64,000 nucleotides of DNA from Phycisphaerae bacterium (GTDB lineage Bacteria; Planctomycetota; Phycisphaerae; Phycisphaerales; SM1A02): positions 20,118 to 84,117 of the forward strand of contig VGXO01000006.1 of assembly GCA_016873275.1 (NCBI GenBank). The letters run 5' to 3'. Below the pieces are notes generated by a model. That model did not search any database. It was not told where the DNA came from and was given only the letters and a program-made list of their open reading frames with translations. The number at the start of each line of letters is the position of its first letter. The stretch's first letter is position 1. Of the stretch, positions 36,200 to 47,618 are shown in pieces. Both the position numbers and the translations under genes were made by a program.

Positions 36200-37597
36200 A
36201 TGACCGACGCCGCCGTCGCCTCCCCCAACGAGCTCTCCGTCGACGTGCAGGTCGACTCGACCTCGCCGACCTCCCGCCGCCTCAAGGTGACGGTGCAGTC
36301 CGCCGAGGTGGACCGCCGCCTCGAGGAGGCGTTCGCCTCCATCGCCCGCGACGCGGCGCTGCCGGGATTTCGGCGCGGCAAGGTTCCCCGGGCGATGCTC
36401 GAGAGGAGGTTCGGTCCTGACGTTGCCCGCGACACCCGCGACCGCCTCATCGGGCTTGCGCTCTCGGAGGCGATCCGCAAGGCGCAGGTGCGTCCGCTCG
36501 GCGAGCCCGAGCTTCCCAAGGGCGCGGTGCCGCCCGAACTCGAGCGCGGTCGCGACTACGTCTTCGAGGTGGACCTCGAGGTGATGCCCGACTTCGAGCT
36601 CCCGAAGATCGAGGGGCTCAAGATCCGCAAGCCCGTCGGCTCCGTGCCCGACGCCGCGATCGACGCGGAGATCGAGCGGCAGCGCCGGTGGTTCGGCAAT
36701 CCCGAGCGGATCAGCGGTCCCTTCGAGGCGATGGATCGGATGATCGGTCCCGTCAAGGTGTTCCGCGAGGGCGTCGCTGAGCCGTTCTTCACCGCCGACG
36801 ATGCCCTCGCGACGGTCCCCACCGACGCGGAGGGCGGCCGCGGGCAGTTCCTCGGCGTTCTCGTCGACGGGCTCGCGGCGAAGCTCAAGGGACGCAAGAT
36901 CGGCGACGCGGTGGTGATCGAGACGATCGGTCCGGAGGGACACGAGCTTCCGGAGGTCCGCGGGGCGAAGCTCCGGATGGAGTACGAGATCCGCGACGCC
37001 GAGCGGATCCATCCTGCCTCGAACGAGGAGGTCGCGGCGGCGCTGGGTCTCCCCTCCGCCGACGACGTCCGTCCGCAGGTGAAGCTCGCCCTCGAGGACC
37101 GCATGTCGAGCGAGCAGCGTGGCGCCATGCGCGAGCAGGTCGCCGAGCAGCTCGTCGGCGCCACGAACATGGCGCTGCCCGAGAAGCTCTCGACCCAGCA
37201 GGCGACCTCGATGGTCGAGCGGCGCCGCGCCGAGCTCCTCTCGCGCGGACTCGATCCCGAGCGCCTCGAGACCGAGCTTGCCCGCTTCCGACAGGAGTCG
37301 GAGCCGCGGCTCCGCGACCAGCTGAAGCTCTCGCTGATCCTCATCCGCGTCGCGGAGCAGCTCGGGGTGACCGTCAGCGAGAACGAGGTCAACGCCCGCA
37401 TCGCGCGGCTCGCCCGGCAGCGCGGGGAGCGACCGGACCAGCTGCGGAACGAGCTCGCCAAGGCGAACCGGATCGGGGCGCTCGCGAGCGACCTTCGCGA
37501 GCAGAAGACGCTCGATCGGATCATCGACAAGGCGGAGGTCACCGAGACCTCGATCGACGAGTGGAACGCCGACGCCGCCCGCCGCGCGACGCGATGA
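36200..37597 (+). CDS. tig: Trigger factor
   Basis: Trigger factor binds ribosomes and assists folding of nascent chains. The 465-residue protein has the ribosome-binding signature GFRRGKVPRAMLERRFG at about residues 53-69, a middle domain in the FKBP position (about 170-260, with an altered sequence that may not be an active prolyl isomerase), and a helical chaperone C terminus (about 265-465). The start ATG 36200 is chosen over an upstream ATG that would add an ill-fitting leader. A -10-like TATTCT is at 36143-36148. The next gene overlaps by ATGA. Confidence 0.92.
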   Translation: MTDAAVASPNELSVDVQVDSTSPTSRRLKVTVQSAEVDRRLEEAFASIARDAALPGFRRGKVPRAMLERRFGPDVARDTRDRLIGLALSEAIRKAQVRPLGEPELPKGAVPPELERGRDYVFEVDLEVMPDFELPKIEGLKIRKPVGSVPDAAIDAEIERQRRWFGNPERISGPFEAMDRMIGPVKVFREGVAEPFFTADDALATVPTDAEGGRGQFLGVLVDGLAAKLKGRKIGDAVVIETIGPEGHELPEVRGAKLRMEYEIRDAERIHPASNEEVAAALGLPSADDVRPQVKLALEDRMSSEQRGAMREQVAEQLVGATNMALPEKLSTQQATSMVERRRAELLSRGLDPERLETELARFRQESEPRLRDQLKLSLILIRVAEQLGVTVSENEVNARIARLARQRGERPDQLRNELAKANRIGALASDLREQKTLDRIIDKAEVTETSIDEWNADAARRATR

Positions 37598-37917
37598 TGT
37601 CGCTCGCGGCGGTGCCCGCAGGTTCGCCCCCGCCCGACGTCGAGTCCCTCGCGGCGGAGACCCTCCCGTGGCTCGGCGTCTTCGCGGTGGCGGCGGTGGT
37701 CCTGTGGATCCTCGCGACCATGCTGAAGCGTCGCCTCGCGAGGGGCGTGGATCGCTCCCCCGCCGGATTCTCGGTCGAGGAGATCGACCGCCTTCGCTCG
37801 CAAGGCGAGCTCTCCGAGGAGCAGGCGCGAGCGATCCGCCGGGCGCTGATCGATGACTCGACACGATCCGCGGTCTCACCTCGGCAGGGACCGGGAACGC
37901 CTCCCTCGGGCGCGTGA
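37594..37917 (+). CDS. Small membrane protein with C-terminal SHOCT-like segment
   Basis: The 107-residue protein has one membrane span ([19 protein letters not shown], about residues 31-50) and then a short amphipathic tail, [24 protein letters not shown], which resembles the SHOCT short C-terminal domain. A low-complexity end follows ([16 protein letters not shown]). It overlaps the trigger factor stop by ATGA, so it is translationally coupled. Function is unknown. Confidence 0.65.
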   Translation: MMSLAAVPAGSPPPDVESLAAETLPWLGVFAVAAVVLWILATMLKRRLARGVDRSPAGFSVEEIDRLRSQGELSEEQARAIRRALIDDSTRSAVSPRQGPGTPPSGA

Positions 37918-37929
37918 CCACGGGAAAAG

Positions 37930-37949
37930 CGGCGGAAACCTCACCGCCG
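37930..37949 (+). terminator. Possible terminator hairpin after the tig operon
   Basis: CGGCGG and CCGCCG can pair over an 8-base loop, followed by a weak cttgt. There is no T-run, so this is a low-confidence call; it sits in the 178-base gap before clpX. Confidence 0.3.
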
Positions 37950-38095
37950 ACTTGTCCAGCACCGGGCAGGTGCCATCGTCTTGGTCGTTCGAGCAGCGTG
38001 CGTGCCGGGGATGCGCCGGGCATGCTAAGGATCGACCAGTACACTTGCCCTCGCTCCATCGGACGAGGCGCGATCTCGTGAGGAGCCGAGAGCCC

Positions 38096-39502
<1,407 letters not shown>

Positions 39503-39588
39503 CGCCGCGGCGACCACGCCCCTACGGCGCGATCGCGGAGGCGATCGCCGCGCGGGGCGGCGGAGCGCCGCTTGGGCATCGCGAGTTC

Positions 39589-39990
39589 GTGGATCTCCTC
39601 TGGGAGGGTCTCCGCGGGACCGGCGTGTCCTGGCTCGGGATCTACCTCGTCGATCCCGCCGCGCCATCCGACTCGCGGCTCGTGCTGGGAGCCTGCCGCG
39701 ACCGCCCGGCGTGCTCTCCGATCGGGCTCCACGGGGTCTGCGGGCGCGGCCTGACGACGCGGCAGACGGTGATCGTCGAGGACGTCCGGACCTTGGGCTC
39801 GAGCTACGTCGCCTGCGATCCGCGGGACCTCTCCGAGATCGTGCTCCCTCTCGGGAATCCCGAGCCTTGGGGGGTCCTTGACCTCGACAGCCACGAGGTG
39901 GGTGCGTTCGGGGCGGAGGATGCCCGCGGTCTCACCTCGCTGATCGAGGCGGCTCGACTTCGACCCGAGCACTCCGGCGCGGACCGCTGA
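39589..39990 (+). CDS. GAF-domain free methionine-(R)-sulfoxide reductase
   Basis: The 133-residue protein matches the fRMsr family (E. coli YebR/MsrC), which reduces free methionine-R-sulfoxide. All three redox cysteines appear to be present, in the ACSPIG, HGVCGRG and YVACDPRD contexts, followed by SEIVLPLG and WGVLDLDSHEVGAFG. The GTG 39589 start is conservative. The frame is open back to the clpX stop and reads smoothly (PRPYGAIAEAIAARGG...LGHREFVDLLWEGL), which suggests a longer N terminus starting from a non-ATG codon, possibly the CTG that overlaps the clpX stop (CTGA at 39499). Confidence 0.8.
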   Translation: MDLLWEGLRGTGVSWLGIYLVDPAAPSDSRLVLGACRDRPACSPIGLHGVCGRGLTTRQTVIVEDVRTLGSSYVACDPRDLSEIVLPLGNPEPWGVLDLDSHEVGAFGAEDARGLTSLIEAARLRPEHSGADR

Positions 39991-40152
39991 CGCCAAGCCT
40001 GGGTCGGAGCAGGTCGGGGCGCCTCATCCCCGCCGCCTCGCCTGCACGGAACTCCGAGGCTCCCGAGTCGGGCGAGGAAGCCTGCCGAGCCTGCGGAGAA
40101 GTGCTCCCGGATCAACACCTGCCGAGATCGACCCTCGACGTGGGTGGACCGT

Positions 40153-40181
40153 TGCCCCGGTCGAGGCTGCTCGCTATCCTC
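40153..40181 (+). promoter_or_regulatory. Sigma-70-type promoter for rpmB
   Basis: TTGCCC (40153-40158), 17 bases and TATCCT (40176-40181) precede rpmB by 32 bases. The 224-base gap before rpmB otherwise holds nothing I can name. Confidence 0.65.
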
Positions 40182-40213
40182 CGCGATTCTTCAAAGTCGC
40201 CCCGGACACCGCC

Positions 40214-40468
40214 ATGCCCCGTCAATGCCACTTCACCGGCGCCCGAACCTCCTTCGGCAACTCGATCCGTACCCGCGGTCGTGCCAAGTACTTGGGCGGC
40301 GTCGGCACGAAGATCACCGCCTGCACCCGCCGCAAGTTCAAGCCGAACCTGCAGACGGTGACGGCGCTCGTGGATGGCGTGCCGAAGCGGATCAAGGTCT
40401 CGACCAAGGCGATCCGTCAGGGTCTCGTCGTCAAGCCGATGCGCCGCGCGGCGACGCGGGCGAAGTGA
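40214..40468 (+). CDS. rpmB: 50S ribosomal protein bL28
   Basis: The 84-residue ribosomal protein begins CHFTGARTSFGNSIRTRGRAKY and has the characteristic RRKFKPNLQTV segment, where bL28 proteins contact rRNA. Compared with short bL28 forms it has an extra stretch between the N-terminal zinc-ribbon-like part and RRKFKPNLQ (LGGVGTKITACT). Its own promoter lies close upstream. It is followed by a long gap containing another promoter before dnaG. Confidence 0.93.
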   Translation: MPRQCHFTGARTSFGNSIRTRGRAKYLGGVGTKITACTRRKFKPNLQTVTALVDGVPKRIKVSTKAIRQGLVVKPMRRAATRAK

Positions 40469-40538
40469 TCGTCGCGCACGTAGGTCAACTCGCCCGACCG
40501 AAGTCAAGCGGTTCTGGTGAGATTTTCCCTTGTCTTGG

Positions 40539-40566
40539 TTGACCCCCCGCCACATGGGTCTACCCT
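40539..40566 (+). promoter_or_regulatory. Sigma-70-type promoter upstream of dnaG
   Basis: TTGACC (40539-40544), a 16-base spacer and TACCCT (40561-40566) are in the region between rpmB and dnaG. Transcription would start near 40573 and run about 350 bases before the dnaG ATG. Confidence 0.55.
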
Positions 40567-40572
40567 CCCTCC

Positions 40573-40922
40573 CGGAGTGACTCGGACGGTCCATTGGGTG
40601 GATCCGGAAACCCTTCCGACCCCTCGGACCTGAGTGCCAGCCACGCCTCCCGCGCCTTGGAGCGGGCACAACCTGAGGTGTCGCGACCGGCGGGGAACGC
40701 ACCCCGATGAAGCCGGCGCGGGAGATGAGAGGCACGCGGCACGGACGCTCGCGGCTCACAGAGGCTGGAGTCCACTGAATCGCAGGTCAGAACGCCAAGG
40801 CGCCCCCCGGCGACCGTGGCGGTGTTCTTCGCTCGCTCCCGCGCTGCCATGCACTCGCTCCATTCCATCCTTCTGCGTGCGCCCGTCGAGGACTCGGCGG
40901 AGATCTCCGGAGGAATGGCAGC
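40573..40922 (+). ncRNA. Long untranslated leader or unnamed structured RNA upstream of dnaG
   Basis: This is the main part of the only non-coding stretch longer than 300 bases here (rpmB stop 40468 to dnaG ATG 40923). No reading frame in it looks protein-like. Just after the predicted transcription start, gAGTGACTC can pair with GAGTcCACT about 190 bases later (around 40768-40776), closing a domain of roughly 200 bases, a size and outline similar to 6S-type RNAs. It lacks recognisable tmRNA, RNase P or SRP signatures. A long dnaG leader is the alternative. Confidence 0.3.
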
Positions 40923-42791
40923 ATGAGCTTCGACCGCTCCGACCGCGACCGCGTCCTCGAGGCGACCGATCTGGTCGCCCTCGTCGGCGAGCACGTCAGG
41001 CTCGCTCCCAAGGGTCGCGAGCACCTCGGGCTGTGCCCCTTCCATGACGACCACCGCCCGTCGATGGCGGTGGTGACGCACAAGGGAATCCCCTTCTTCA
41101 AGTGCTTCTCCTGCGGCGCCGCGGGCAACGCGATCGACTTCGTGATGCGGTATCACCGCGTGGAGTTCCCCGAGGCGCTGCGGCTGCTCGCCGAGCGGAG
41201 CGGCATCACGCTCACGCCCCGCCGCTCGGAGTCGGGCGCCGATCGCGACGCGCGGACCGGGCTCCTCAAGGCAAACGAGTTCGCGTCGCGCACCTTCCGC
41301 CGGTTCCTCGCCGACGGGTCGCTCGGCACCTCCTCGCGCGAGATGATCGCCCGCCGAGGCGTCCCCGCGGCGGCGCAGGAGTCCTTCGCCCTCGGCGCGG
41401 CGCCCGCCGGCTGGGATCACCTCTCGAAGGTCGTCTCGGCGTGGCTTGCCCGTGGTCGCGGCGCCGAGGATGCCGCCGTGCGGATCGAGGACTTCGTGGA
41501 CGCCGGGCTGCTCCGCCGCAGCTCGCGCGGCGAGTGGATCGACGGGTTCCGCCACCGCCTGATGTTCCCGATCCGCAGCGAGATGGGTCGCGTCGTCGCG
41601 TTCGGGGCGAGGCAGATCGATCCCGAGGACCAGCCCAAGTACCTGAACAGCCCCGAGTCCGCGGTCTTCAAGAAGTCCGCGACGCTCTTCGGGCTCGACC
41701 TCGCCAAGCAGTCGATCATCCGCCGCCGGCTCGCGGTCGTCGTCGAGGGCTACCTCGACGTCATCGCCTGCCATGCCGCGGGCTTCGATCACGTGGTGGC
41801 GACGCTCGGCACCGCCCTCACCGCCGAGCACGCGAGGCTCCTGCGGAACAAGGCGGAGGCGGTGGTCCTCCTCTTCGACGGCGACGAGGCGGGGCAGCGT
41901 GCCGCCGACCGCGCGGTCGAGGTGTTCTTCGGCGGCACGCTCGACGTGCGGATCGGCGTCCTGCCCGGCGGGCTGGATCCGGACGATCTCCTCAAGAAGC
42001 CGGAGGGTCGCGAGGTGCTCGAGGCGACGGTCGCGGGGGCGATCGACTCGCTCGAGTTCCTCCTGCAGCGGTTCCGCGGAACGTGGCGGGACGCGACCGG
42101 ACTCTCGGGGCGACAGCAGGCGCTGGAGGCGTTCCTGCGCCGGCTCGCCGACCTCGGATTCGCGCGGATGAACCCCCTGCGTCGGAGCCTCGTCCTCGAG
42201 CGGCTCGCCGCCTGGACGGGGGTCACCACGGGCGCCCTTCTCGGGGCGATGCCCGCGGCGGTCTCGCGCCAGGTCGCCGCGCCGAGCTCGATGACGGCCG
42301 AATCCCCGCCGCCCTCGGTCGCCTCCCCCTTCGACGCCGCGATCGAGGTGCCGCCGTCGCGGCGGGTCGCGGAGCACACGCTCGTCTCGGTGCTCATCGC
42401 CTTTCCCCAGCACGCCGCCGACGCACCGGCTCGCCCCTTGCTCGATCCCCTCGCGAACGTCGCGCGGACGTGGCTGCTCGCGGCGCTCGCCGCCGGTCGC
42501 GAGCCGGTCTATTCCGACCTCTTCGCCGAGGTGCCCGCCCCGCGGCACCGCGACCTCGACGAGCTCCTTGCGCTCGCCGACCGCCGCCCCTCGCTCGAGG
42601 GCGATGCGCCGACGCAGCTCGCCGCCGCGCTCGACGACCTCGACCGCCTCGACCGCCTCGCGGAGATCGACCGCGAGCGACTCGACTCGGCGAGCCCCTC
42701 GGATCCCCTGGAAGTTGCCCGCCGCCTCGAGCGGCTTCGACATGGAGGCGGTCGCGCGACCGCCATCGGAAGGATCGCCCGCCCCGCGTGA
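40923..42791 (+). CDS. dnaG: DNA primase
   Basis: DnaG synthesises RNA primers at the replication fork. The 622-residue protein has the CHC2-type zinc ribbon (C38, H41, C61 and C64; CPFHDDHRPSM and CFSCGAAGNA), the RNA polymerase basic region, and a TOPRIM core (VVVEGYLDVIACHAAG, LLFDGDEAGQRAADRA). A variable C terminus follows, for helicase binding. Start ATG 40923 has a purine-rich ggagga 14 bases upstream. rpoD follows after 36 bases, the usual dnaG-rpoD pairing, without an upstream rpsU. Confidence 0.94.
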   Translation: MSFDRSDRDRVLEATDLVALVGEHVRLAPKGREHLGLCPFHDDHRPSMAVVTHKGIPFFKCFSCGAAGNAIDFVMRYHRVEFPEALRLLAERSGITLTPRRSESGADRDARTGLLKANEFASRTFRRFLADGSLGTSSREMIARRGVPAAAQESFALGAAPAGWDHLSKVVSAWLARGRGAEDAAVRIEDFVDAGLLRRSSRGEWIDGFRHRLMFPIRSEMGRVVAFGARQIDPEDQPKYLNSPESAVFKKSATLFGLDLAKQSIIRRRLAVVVEGYLDVIACHAAGFDHVVATLGTALTAEHARLLRNKAEAVVLLFDGDEAGQRAADRAVEVFFGGTLDVRIGVLPGGLDPDDLLKKPEGREVLEATVAGAIDSLEFLLQRFRGTWRDATGLSGRQQALEAFLRRLADLGFARMNPLRRSLVLERLAAWTGVTTGALLGAMPAAVSRQVAAPSSMTAESPPPSVASPFDAAIEVPPSRRVAEHTLVSVLIAFPQHAADAPARPLLDPLANVARTWLLAALAAGREPVYSDLFAEVPAPRHRDLDELLALADRRPSLEGDAPTQLAAALDDLDRLDRLAEIDRERLDSASPSDPLEVARRLERLRHGGGRATAIGRIARPA

Positions 42792-42827
42792 ACGCCGCCT
42801 ACCCTCGGCGATTGGAGCCTCGTCCCC

Positions 42828-44696
<1,869 letters not shown>

Positions 44697-44728
44697 CCGG
44701 CGAGGTCGGACGAGTGACCAATCCCCGG

Positions 44729-44754
44729 CGCCGGGGCGGACCTCCGCCCCGGCG
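44729..44754. terminator. Bidirectional terminator between rpoD and aldehyde dehydrogenase
   Basis: CGCCGGGGCGGA and its exact reverse complement TCCGCCCCGGCG form a 12-base-pair stem with a 2-base centre. The hairpin is followed by a weak tcgtcgttc tract. It lies between two convergent genes, where a shared terminator is expected. Confidence 0.7.
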
Positions 44755-44831
44755 TCGTCGTTCATGGTGAGGACGCCCGGCGTCGGCGGCGCCGACGGTC
44801 GAACGCGCCGGGGGCGGCAGGCGATCCGGCG

Positions 44832-46268
44832 CTAGATCCGCCACGAGACGTACTTGAGGCTCGCGAACTCCTCGAGTCCCCACCGCCCGCCCTCGCGACC
44901 GAACCCAGACTGCTTGACGCCGCCGAAGGGCGCCTCCGCCGTCGAGGGAAGCGCATCGTTCGCCCCGACGATGCCGCACTCGAGCGCCTCCGCGACCCGC
45001 ATCAGCCGCGATGCGTCGCGGGTGAAGAAGTACGCGGCGAGACCGTAGGGCGAGTCGTTCGCCATCGCGATCGCCTCCGCCTCGTCGCGGAAGCGACCGA
45101 CCGCGGCGACGGGACCGAAGGTCTCCTCCTGCCAGATCCTCATCGAGCGGTCGAGCCCGTCGAGGAGGGTCGGCGCGAAGAACCGACGGGCGAGCCCCGG
45201 ACGCTCGACCCGGGCGCCCCCAAGCCTCAGTCGCGAGCCCTTCGCCAGCGCGTCGGCGACGTGGCGCTCGACCTTCTCGAGCGCGGCGTCGTCGATGAGC
45301 GGTCCGATCGTCGTGCCGGCGTCGCGTCCGCGCCCGACCTGATGAAGCCGGATCCGCGCCTCGAGGAGCGCGAGGAACTCCTCCGCGACCGGCGCCTCGA
45401 CGAGGATGCGGTTCGCGCAGATGCAGGTCTGCCCGGCGTTGCGCAGCTTGCAGCTCGCCGCGGCGTCGGCGGCGCGGGCAAGGTCGGCGTCGGCGAAGAC
45501 GAGGAGCGGCGCGTGCCCTCCGAGCTCGAGGGAGACCCGCGCGAGGTGCCGGCTCGCGCCAGCCATCAGCATCCGACCAACCTCGGTCGAGCCGGTGAAG
45601 GAGATCGCCCGCACCCGAGGATCATCGAGGATCGCCGCGCCGATCGGCTGCGGTCGCCCGGTCAGCACGTTGACGACCCCCGGCGGGATCCCCGCCTCGA
45701 GGGCGAGCTCGCCGACGCGGAGCCCGCAGAGTGGCGTCCGCTCGTCCGGCTTCACCACCACCGTGCAGCCGACCGCGAGCGCCGGCGCGATCTTGCGGGC
45801 GATCATCGCGAGCGGGAAGTTCCACGGCGTGATGATCGCCGCGACGCCGAGCGGCTCCGGCATCACCAGGATCCTGCGGTCCGGCGTCGAGGAGGGCACG
45901 ATCTCGCCGGCGAACTGCGGACCAGCCTCCGCCGCGACGTCGAGGAAGCTCGCGGAGTACTCGACCTCGCCCCGTGCCTCGGCGAGGGGCTTCCCCTGCT
46001 CGTCGGTCATGAGCTCGGCGATGGCGTCGCGGTCGCGCCGGAGCAACGAGGCGAGCCGACGAAGGAGCTCCGCCCGCGACCGCGCGGTCAGGCGTCGCCA
46101 GCCCGCAAGGGCATCCGACGCCGCGTCGATCGCGGCGCGGGTCGCCTCCGCGCCGCCGTCCGGCACGAGGGCGATCACCCGATCGTCGGCGGGATCGCGA
46201 ACCTCGAGCGTCCGACCATCCGCGGCATCCACCCGCGAGCCGCCGATCACCATGCGCTCCGGCTGCAT
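44832..46268 (-). CDS. NAD(P)-dependent aldehyde dehydrogenase (succinate-semialdehyde dehydrogenase type)
   Basis: The 478-residue protein has the whole aldehyde dehydrogenase apparatus: PWNFPLAMIARKIAPALAVGC, FTGSTEVGR (cofactor binding), Glu in SLELGGHAP as general base, the catalytic Cys in NAGQTCICANR, and EETFGPVAAV near the C terminus. It resembles the GabD subgroup, which oxidises succinate semialdehyde to succinate, but other short-chain aldehydes are possible. It is convergent with rpoD, and no GABA transaminase is nearby. A 14-base tandem repeat array lies just upstream of the start. Confidence 0.88.
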   Translation of the reverse strand: MQPERMVIGGSRVDAADGRTLEVRDPADDRVIALVPDGGAEATRAAIDAASDALAGWRRLTARSRAELLRRLASLLRRDRDAIAELMTDEQGKPLAEARGEVEYSASFLDVAAEAGPQFAGEIVPSSTPDRRILVMPEPLGVAAIITPWNFPLAMIARKIAPALAVGCTVVVKPDERTPLCGLRVGELALEAGIPPGVVNVLTGRPQPIGAAILDDPRVRAISFTGSTEVGRMLMAGASRHLARVSLELGGHAPLLVFADADLARAADAAASCKLRNAGQTCICANRILVEAPVAEEFLALLEARIRLHQVGRGRDAGTTIGPLIDDAALEKVERHVADALAKGSRLRLGGARVERPGLARRFFAPTLLDGLDRSMRIWQEETFGPVAAVGRFRDEAEAIAMANDSPYGLAAYFFTRDASRLMRVAEALECGIVGANDALPSTAEAPFGGVKQSGFGREGGRWGLEEFASLKYVSWRI

Positions 46269-46278
46269 GCGTCGCCTC

Positions 46279-46334
46279 CTCTGGCGCCAGTCCTCTGGAG
46301 TCAGACCTCTGGAGTCAGTCCTCTCGCATCAGTA
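46279..46334. repeat. Four 14-base tandem units between aldehyde dehydrogenase and the WXG100 locus
   Basis: Four imperfect units (ctctggcgccagtc, ctctggagtcagac, ctctggagtcagtc and ctctcgcatcagta) fill part of the 141-base divergent intergenic region. They could influence both divergent genes. A -10-like TAGACT lies at 46376-46381, about 28 bases before the WXG100 ATG. Confidence 0.8.
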
Positions 46335-46409
46335 TGACCTGCGGGACCCGCGTCCGACTCCTTGTTCCATGGCGGATAGACTCGCCTCGGACCCCGCGGA
46401 GCTTCCCCC

Positions 46410-46682
46410 ATGGCGAAGGCGATCGTCGATCCCGAGGAACTGCGCCGCTTCGCCGGCGACCTGCGCAAGACGACCGGCGAGATGCAGGCACGGATGGCGG
46501 GACTCCAGAGCCGGATGAGCCAGCTCTCCGAGACCTGGAAGGACCAGGAGCAGACCAAGTTCGCCGAGGAGTTCGACCAGACCATCAAGGTCCTCGCGCG
46601 GTTCGTGAAGGCGGCGGAGGTCCACGTTCCCTTCCTCATGCGGAAGGCGGACCGGATCGACGAGTACCTCAACCAGCGCTAG
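46410..46682 (+). CDS. WXG100-like small helical protein
   Basis: The 90-residue protein is predicted to be a helical hairpin. Its turn reads SETWKDQEQTKFAEEF, with Trp in the WXG position (the Gly is replaced by Asp) and the Phe-x3-Phe spacing found in EsxA-type proteins. These are secreted dimers in type VII secretion systems. The length (about 100 in the family) also fits. It opens a four-gene plus-strand locus ending with an FtsK/SpoIIIE-type ATPase, as in T7SS loci. No C-terminal YxxxD/E secretion signal is evident apart from a near match, IDEYLNQR. Secretion is inferred, not shown. Confidence 0.75.
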   Translation: MAKAIVDPEELRRFAGDLRKTTGEMQARMAGLQSRMSQLSETWKDQEQTKFAEEFDQTIKVLARFVKAAEVHVPFLMRKADRIDEYLNQR

Positions 46683-46737
46683 CCGTGCCCACCGCCTTGC
46701 CCCTGCCTGCCCCCATCCCCGCCGCGGATCCGACCGC

Positions 46738-47409
46738 GTGAGCGCCGAGGGCGCCGAGGTCCGCAACCTCGAGAGCCTCGAGCGGTTCCGCGCGGGGCTC
46801 CTCGAGTTCATCCACGACGGCGCGAACGCCCTCGCCGAGGCGGACTCCGAGGTCGACCGGATGCAGATCTGGCTCGAGCGCGACCAGAAGATCCACTGGC
46901 AGCACGAGCACCGCCGCCGGAGCGAGGAGGTCGCCCGCGCGAAGAGCGCCCTCTACCGCAAGCAGGTGACCGTCTCGAGCAAGGACCGCCCGCCCTCCGC
47001 GGTCGACGAGAAGAAGGCGCTCCAGAAGGCGCAGGCGCGGCTCGACGAGGCGGAGCAGAAGCTCCGGCGGATCAAGCATTGGTCGGTCGCCTTGGGTCAG
47101 GAGGCGGCTCGCTACAAGGCGGCGACCGCGGCGCTCGGCTCGGTCTTCGAGCGCGACCTCCCCATGTCCGCCGAGCTCCTCAAGCGGGCGATCACCGCCC
47201 TCGAGCAGTACCTCCACGCGGCGCCTCCCGACCTGCGGGCGCTGCTTGGATCGATCAAGGAGCTCACCCCGCCGCCCGCGACCTCGATGCGACGCTCGCC
47301 GGCGGGCGAGGGGGTCGCCTCGGAGGGATCCTCCGCGGACGCCGCGTCCGACGAGACGGGTCCCTCGGACGATCCGCCCGACGAGGTCGCCAAGGGATCC
47401 CGACCATGA
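46738..47409 (+). CDS. Coiled-coil protein of the WXG100/FtsK locus
   Basis: The 223-residue protein starts with GTG 46738, 55 bases after the WXG100 gene. It is almost entirely helical and charged: QIWLERDQKIHWQHEHRRRSEEVARAKSALYRK, then a heptad-like stretch (KKALQKAQARLDEAEQKLRRIKHW), a second helical part with MSAELLKRAITALEQYL, and a low-complexity Ser/Asp/Pro tail. I do not recognise a named family. It may serve as a scaffold or chaperone for the small WXG-like proteins. The next gene overlaps by ATGA. Confidence 0.7.
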   Translation: MSAEGAEVRNLESLERFRAGLLEFIHDGANALAEADSEVDRMQIWLERDQKIHWQHEHRRRSEEVARAKSALYRKQVTVSSKDRPPSAVDEKKALQKAQARLDEAEQKLRRIKHWSVALGQEAARYKAATAALGSVFERDLPMSAELLKRAITALEQYLHAAPPDLRALLGSIKELTPPPATSMRRSPAGEGVASEGSSADAASDETGPSDDPPDEVAKGSRP

Positions 47410-47618
47410 GCGTCGCGTCGAGCCGCCTGCGGCTGCAGCTCCTGCACCAGGAGCTTCTGCAGCGCTGGGGTCGGGTCTGCGAGACCTGGGATGACCCGGT
47501 CCGTCGCGCGCTGCAGGAGAAGCAGATCGAGCCGCTCGACGGGCGCATCCGCGCGGCGCTCGCCGCGATGGACAAGATGCGCGATACGATCGCCGTCGTG
47601 CGTCGAGAGTGCGGGTGA
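47406..47618 (+). CDS. 70-residue WXG-like helical protein
   Basis: This short gene begins at ATG 47406, overlapping the preceding stop. The protein is a predicted helical hairpin and carries CETWDDPVRRALQEKQIEPL, whose ETWxD turn aligns with ETWKD in the first gene of the locus. The partner helix is RIRAALAAMDKMRDTIAVV. It is therefore likely a second, diverged WXG-type protein, although half the usual length. Its stop overlaps the ATPase start. Confidence 0.65.
   Translation: MSVASSRLRLQLLHQELLQRWGRVCETWDDPVRRALQEKQIEPLDGRIRAALAAMDKMRDTIAVVRRECG

Noticed and set aside
40573..40922. tmRNA, RNase P RNA or SRP RNA in the dnaG upstream gap
   Set aside because: No tag sequence, conserved P4 core or GGAAG tetraloop region could be found by eye.
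46279..46334. Possible CRISPR or attachment-site repeats
   Set aside because: No spacers, no integrase or tRNA target nearby; it is a simple tandem array.
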